Below, one piece after another: positions 59,391-64,000 of a stretch of DNA of 64,000 bases. How positions within the stretch are numbered: the stretch's first letter is position 1; each line of letters opens with the position of its first letter. The stretch is from the NCBI GenBank assembly GCA_019614645.1, contig JABWDB010000001.1, forward strand, positions 10,151,501-10,215,500, in the 5' to 3' direction. The notes under the pieces are model-generated. The model made no database searches. It had not been told where the DNA came from and was given only the letters and a program-made list of their open reading frames with translations. This DNA comes from Stratiolaelaps scimitus (taxonomy: Eukaryota > Arthropoda > Arachnida > Mesostigmata > Laelapidae). Position numbers and translations under genes: made by a program.

Positions 59391-60314
59391 TCTCCTACTA
59401 AATTTTGGGGGACCTATAAATAAAATCGCCCATATTTTTACTACCAAAAACACATACGTATTCAATGAGGCGCTAATTTTTGTTAATATTTAAAAATATT
59501 CATTGGGGCTACGACCCATGCTCGGCAGCCATATGTTCAAAATGAACCTGTAAATTAAAATGAATACGTCCTTTATTGTCTGCCGTGGTCAAGCTAAGTA
59601 ATCTGATTATCTGGTAAGATCAAGCCACCTTCAACGACTGCTTTTTTTATTTCACCATACTGTTTTGAACCGGTACGCCAAAGCGGTGTCGATCACGCTA
59701 AGTTGTCAATGGTTGGTGTCATACCTTTCTTGCCTACTTTGCCAATATTTTTAGGTTTCATCGCTGTTTCAAATAGCTCAATGTTAATCAGTTTTATTTC
59801 CAGGAAAGCAGCATGACTTGAACCTATCTTCTACCTCTGTTTCTAGTTTGACAGATGACATTAGTTAGCATATTACATCGTGTGTCCTTCGCACATGCGC
59901 CATTAAATTTTGATAGGAACTAAAGCCGAACCTTTCTCTGTTTCCTGAAATCAAAGACATGCTTTCTGTAGAACACGGGATACTCAGCAGCATTCCGCAT
60001 ATTTACCTGCAAACGTTTTATGAGATGAAACTGCGACTAGGATTTGGGAAGGCCAATGAGAGCATAATATTATACAAGTGTACAAATGGTAGAACTCTCG
60101 AAGGAGGGAGAGCCTGGTCCCTGAGAAAACATTTGTCTGCTCACCAAAAGAGGGATCGAGATTCCGTTGGTTGTGCCCTTTCCTGCTTGATCTATCGAGC
60201 CCACCATCTGTCTATGGCATCATCATCGCTCCGAGACCAGTGCGAAAAGGACTGTGTCGACGAGTGGAACTTCTTTAGCGAACCCGGCCACGCACGTTGT
60301 CATACTAAAGAATC

Positions 60315-62339
60315 ATGCATGTTCAATTTATAGTGCTTACAGTGCTCACTATGTATCCACTGAGCGGTGCTATGCCGCCAATTGAATGGCCATGTAAGTT
60401 CATATAATCATGTAGGCGAAGTGCCAATGAGCTAGCAACAACTGATCGGGACAGACTTTAATCAATTAAATTTTAGTAGATAATAATTTCTCTACGAACA
60501 TTTCCTGACGTAGAGAGTGCTTCGCTTGATGATCCTGTATAGACATAAGCATGCCCAGCACGAACTAGACTCATTTTATATAAATAAATTTTGCTTGTGA
60601 AGTCAACGTACCATCAGTTCAGTTTACATATATATATATATAATTTATTGTACTTTTTATGTACCTGTATCTCTCATAGCTCAAGTCCTGTGAGGATGGT
60701 ACCTTCGTTGACTGTGATTTCTCACTTGCGTGAGTTTGTTCACGAACTGCGTGTGTATCTTATTGAATTTCGACTATTGAAACTGTGTGGACTTGGATTA
60801 CTTCAATACTTGTCCCGCTTCACTCTCCTATGGAGTAAAGTTTCCAGATCTTTAGCGAACTATATCAGATATTTCTGTTGGAATTTATTTTGGCTCTAGA
60901 ACGATACATTTACATCACAATCAGTCTTCCACCATCCGCGAACTTTTCGTTTCCACCGAAGGACACCGAGGATCCATCACAAAATATTCCTGTCTTTGAT
61001 AACAATTAATGAATCGTTCACGAGGAATAGATCGAGGCAACCAGCCCGCCTTAATCGGCGACAAGGAGACCCGTGTAAAATTTCAGCTTCCCTCATGTAA
61101 AATTAGCTGAATTTGTAATGATCAGCAGGAGAGTTTCTCCAATATCGAGTACGAGATGCCGAAATGACACGACGTTAGAGCGCGTGAATTTCAACAAGAC
61201 AAATGGTTGGCGTTTGTTGATATCTTAACAGATGATGGCAGCGATCAGTGTGCTGAGCCAAGTGAGCCCGTGATGAACATAGGATGTACCATGGGCTGCA
61301 ACAATTCTGGAAACGTCACATACTTCGAAACCTTTCCACTTCCAACGCCTCGTCCTCGTTGCGACTGTGAAGTAAGTTCTCAAACTGTGATGTATTGTCG
61401 CGTCTTCCGGGTTATCATACCATGTTGTGAAACCTTCTCGTCATGCATATTATACAACACCGATATTGGATAAGTGATTCTCACGGCTGTTTGTCCTGCG
61501 CCATTTGGGGTTGTTTAAAGGAATGATTCAATTATCCAATTTGATCTAAATTATGAGCGAATGGTTTATGGCTATGTACCAGTATGATAGTACCACAGTA
61601 TACTCTGGGTGTACGTATCTCTCTTTTAGAGTTAATGCAAGCCTCTTTCATTCAGAATAGTTAATACAATAGCATGCTCTAAAATGCTGGGGTTTTAGTA
61701 AGTAGCAACGGAGCCGCTAAGCATCTGTGGGATTTTTGGTCTTCGTGTATGCTAGATAACAGTCACATTGTCGTAAAGCTGTTCGGGATCGGTCGCTTTT
61801 TGTCGTAGGGGACAATGGTAAAGGTAAATGTTTTATTGGTTTATGAACGGAGCTGCAGTTTTTTTTGTAGAACGTTTAAGTACTCCAGCTTTTTACAGCC
61901 AGAGACCACTTAGCAACGGTCCAAAAACAGCTGGTGTTTTTGTCATGCCAGGCTGCACAAGCTAACAGAGCTACACTACAACAGAGAGGATGAGGTAGTC
62001 ATTCTTTGCCATTAATCACCCACTTCAGCTAGTCGCACGTGGATGTCTCACTCAGCAACCTGACCCTGTTCGATAACGACAACGCCCTACCAAGAAAAGC
62101 AAATTGCACATACGGCATATTATATCATTAGTTAATTTGTATTATCTATATTATGTATTATCTGAATAAAGCCTTTCCTGCTAAAGGGTGTGCAAAATAT
62201 AATATATATATATATATATATATTTACAACATATAAATATGTATTTCAGATGCCTACCTATCTGTACCCTGACGGCCGGTACTGCACAATAGTTTTGGTG
62301 TGCATGCTGTCCCAAGGCTGCTTTACCGAAGTTTCTTAA
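60315..62339 (+). CDS. Secreted eight-cysteine protein B, copy 2
   Basis: Exons 60315-60393, 61232-61371 and 62250-62339 give 102 residues. The signal peptide is unchanged from copy 1. Exon 2 differs at three residues (Met to Ile, Ile to Leu and Tyr to Asp, the last giving C-D-C instead of C-Y-C). Exon 3 is strikingly different: after the shared YLYPDGRYCTI the sequence runs VLVCMLSQGCFTEVS in place of LLQCAQHQDCLTEIS, with all cysteines in register. Frame, stop and overlapping AATAAA are conserved, so the gene appears functional rather than decaying. Confidence 0.72.
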
Positions 62340-62343
62340 TAAA
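62338..62343 (+). terminator. Poly(A) signal overlapping the gene B stop codon (copy 2)
   Basis: AATAAA shares bases with the TAA stop, exactly as in copy 1. Confidence 0.5.
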
Positions 62344-62941
62344 AGTATTATTATACATCGAACTTCAGACTATTTATTATTATTTTGCAGTCCCAATTAA
62401 ATAAATGGACGATGCCGTTCTGGTAAAGCATTTTCGTCATCGTGCTATTTGTAACCGCAGATGTAAGACTGAATATGTGCCTCATTCATGGATGAGTACT
62501 ACTCTAGACGTATGGCCTTGGAAACATTGGGAATACAAAGGAACACAATCACCAAACTTTCTACAGATATTAGGTGAAGGTCCGTCGACCGTTGCAGGCG
62601 CGATAGGCATTCGGGTCTGGCAACAGGTAACACCACAGATGAGAGGGTATGAGACGGACGCAAGTAGGCAGACCTAAAAATCCTCTGCTTTCTGGGAGGT
62701 CATTGACTATACACTGAGCTGCTGGAAATACGTTGGGCGCTGAGGGATTAAAAGAGTTCAATAAAATGCTTACATATATTTCATAAACGGAGTGACAGCC
62801 GCTGACGAAGCCGTGTAACGAGACTGGGAGAACACCCACATTGTCCATAACGGCAGGCTCGGTGGTGAGAAGGGACGTCAAGGAGCAAGTTCGCACGGGT
62901 GAGAAGTGTACGAATTGGAAAAGGCCATTAGAGAAGCAAGC

Positions 62942-63427
62942 AAAATTTGTTTCCTTTAGGGGAAGTGTGGATATACCTAGTCAATGCAGATCTCGACAAA
63001 AAAAATTGGTGCAGTCATGAACTTGCTGAGAGATGTGATCAGAAAAATGGTTTTAAGGTAAATAGCATGGGACGAATAATGCCATCTGAAAAAAGATGGT
63101 CGTCAGCAGCAACTGCTTCCATTTTTGCAATCCGAACGTAAACGTCACAGCACTTCACACACTTCTTGACCGAGAGCAGCGTGTCACCGTCTCATGAGTC
63201 ACGATCCTGCCTAAATATTCTCCTCGGTACACGTTCAGGGAAGCAGATGTAATCTTGAATGCGTTAAGCATGTTACGTGTTCGCATTATTGTTAAAGCAT
63301 TTGACTTTAGTTCCATAGGTATTAGCTGAATAAAGACATATCGCTGCACAGATACAAAAGCCAATATTATTTTTCAGGGCAGGTAAAATGCATTAATTTT
63401 TGTTCTTTCATCATCCACTTTAGTAAG
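62942..63427 (+). repeat. Tandem-array spacer module, copy 3 (truncated)
   Basis: It matches the other two modules from TTTGTTTCCTTTAGGGGA through GCTGAATAAAGACATAT (63,327) to TTAGTAAGTAATTG. There copies 1 and 2 run into A-rich sequence and (TA)n, while this copy changes to unrelated sequence. The duplication breakpoint is therefore at or beside the microsatellite. Confidence 0.75.
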
Positions 63428-63882
63428 TAATTGGACAGCTCTCGGCTGCACCTATCAGACATCTGCCCCGAGCCACCTTCGGTATTCCAATGCATTTAAC
63501 TAATATCAAGAGCTGATCTGACTGTTTTTTGTTTTTAACGCCTCCATCTGTGTCGAATTGTGCTGAAAATAGGTTTTCCCCGAGAGATGTTGGAGTCGGC
63601 AGAATAGAGTAACTCAATTGCGTCAAGGGAAAATTCCGTCAGCGTCCAATCATTTTGTCGGATTTGAGCAAACAGATGGCTGCTTCTTTGAAAAACATGG
63701 CAGTCTCGTCTATTATCTCTAGTCCTCGGAGCGGGGGACCAAGACTCTCCAGGCCATGCCCTTTCCTGATTATATCTCCAAGTCGACGCCACCTGTTGGT
63801 AGAGCATAAGCAGTATGAAACCAGACGGCAACCTTGTTGACCGTCTAGAGCTATTTGTGTAGTGTATCTTAACTCACGAATC

Positions 63883-63973
63883 ATGCGCGTCCAACTTATC
63901 GTAATTACCGTGTCTATCGCGTTATACCATCTGAGCGATGCGGGGAAGCCAACAGTGAAACCTATGGAGGAAT
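63883..63973 (+). CDS. Signal-peptide exon of a third, diverged B-type gene (cut by window edge)
   Basis: ATG at 63883 opens a signal peptide (MRVQLIVITVSIALYHLSDA) aligned with gene B's MHVQFIVLTVLTMYPLSGA. It is followed by a short linker (GKPTVKPMEE) and ends in phase 1 at a GTAAGT donor, exactly like exon 1 of both B copies. The upstream bases (CGAATCATG) also match. The remaining exons are beyond the window. Confidence 0.6.
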
Positions 63974-64000
63974 GTAAGTCCAGGTAGACTAGCAATATAT

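Overview
The window looks like nuclear DNA of a small-genome arthropod, most likely a parasitiform mite. It has short spliced exons with GT/AG borders, AATAAA poly(A) signals, AT-rich introns with long (TA)n tracts, R1-like LINE, mariner and tRNA-derived SINE debris, and cysteine-rich secreted proteins of an acarine flavour. The species is an inference. There is no prokaryotic, plasmid or CRISPR content. All gene models below were spliced by hand from reading frame, splice phase and protein similarity.

Layout. 1-470: last exon of a small C-terminally anchored membrane protein. 470-7,300: intergenic, with a GC-rich island, a SINE and microsatellites. 7,341-10,288 (-): LAS1, the rRNA-processing endoribonuclease; a Harbinger-like element sits in its last intron. 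10,904-19,264 (+): cytosolic arginyl-tRNA synthetase, 13 exons, head to head with LAS1, followed by a dead mariner copy. 22,202-31,554 (+): a ten-exon four-helix membrane protein with a long proline-rich tail. 33,854-33,945 (-): intron-containing tRNA-Ile(UAU). 34,800-36,136 (-): first two exons of a secreted cysteine-rich protein. 40,400-46,168 (-): an unrecognised 428-residue Ser/Gln-rich protein. 47,686-49,762 (+): mitochondrial NFU1.

50,277-64,000 is a recent tandem array. Each ~6-7 kb unit carries two small secreted protein genes, here called A and B. All four genes have three exons, the same splice phases and the same eight-cysteine frame, C-x11-C-x3-C-x19/20-C-x1/3-C-x12-C-x5-C-x5-C. 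Two full units are present, and a diverged third begins at the right edge. A 5'-truncated LINE with a clear target-site duplication lies between units. The minus-strand gene at 34.8-36.1 kb has the same exon phases and a related cysteine frame. This family is the best candidate for an undescribed system: units that are otherwise almost identical differ sharply in the last coding exon of gene B, where the cysteines stay fixed and nearly everything around them changes. That pattern would suit secreted ligand-binding or host-interaction proteins, but function is not shown by sequence.
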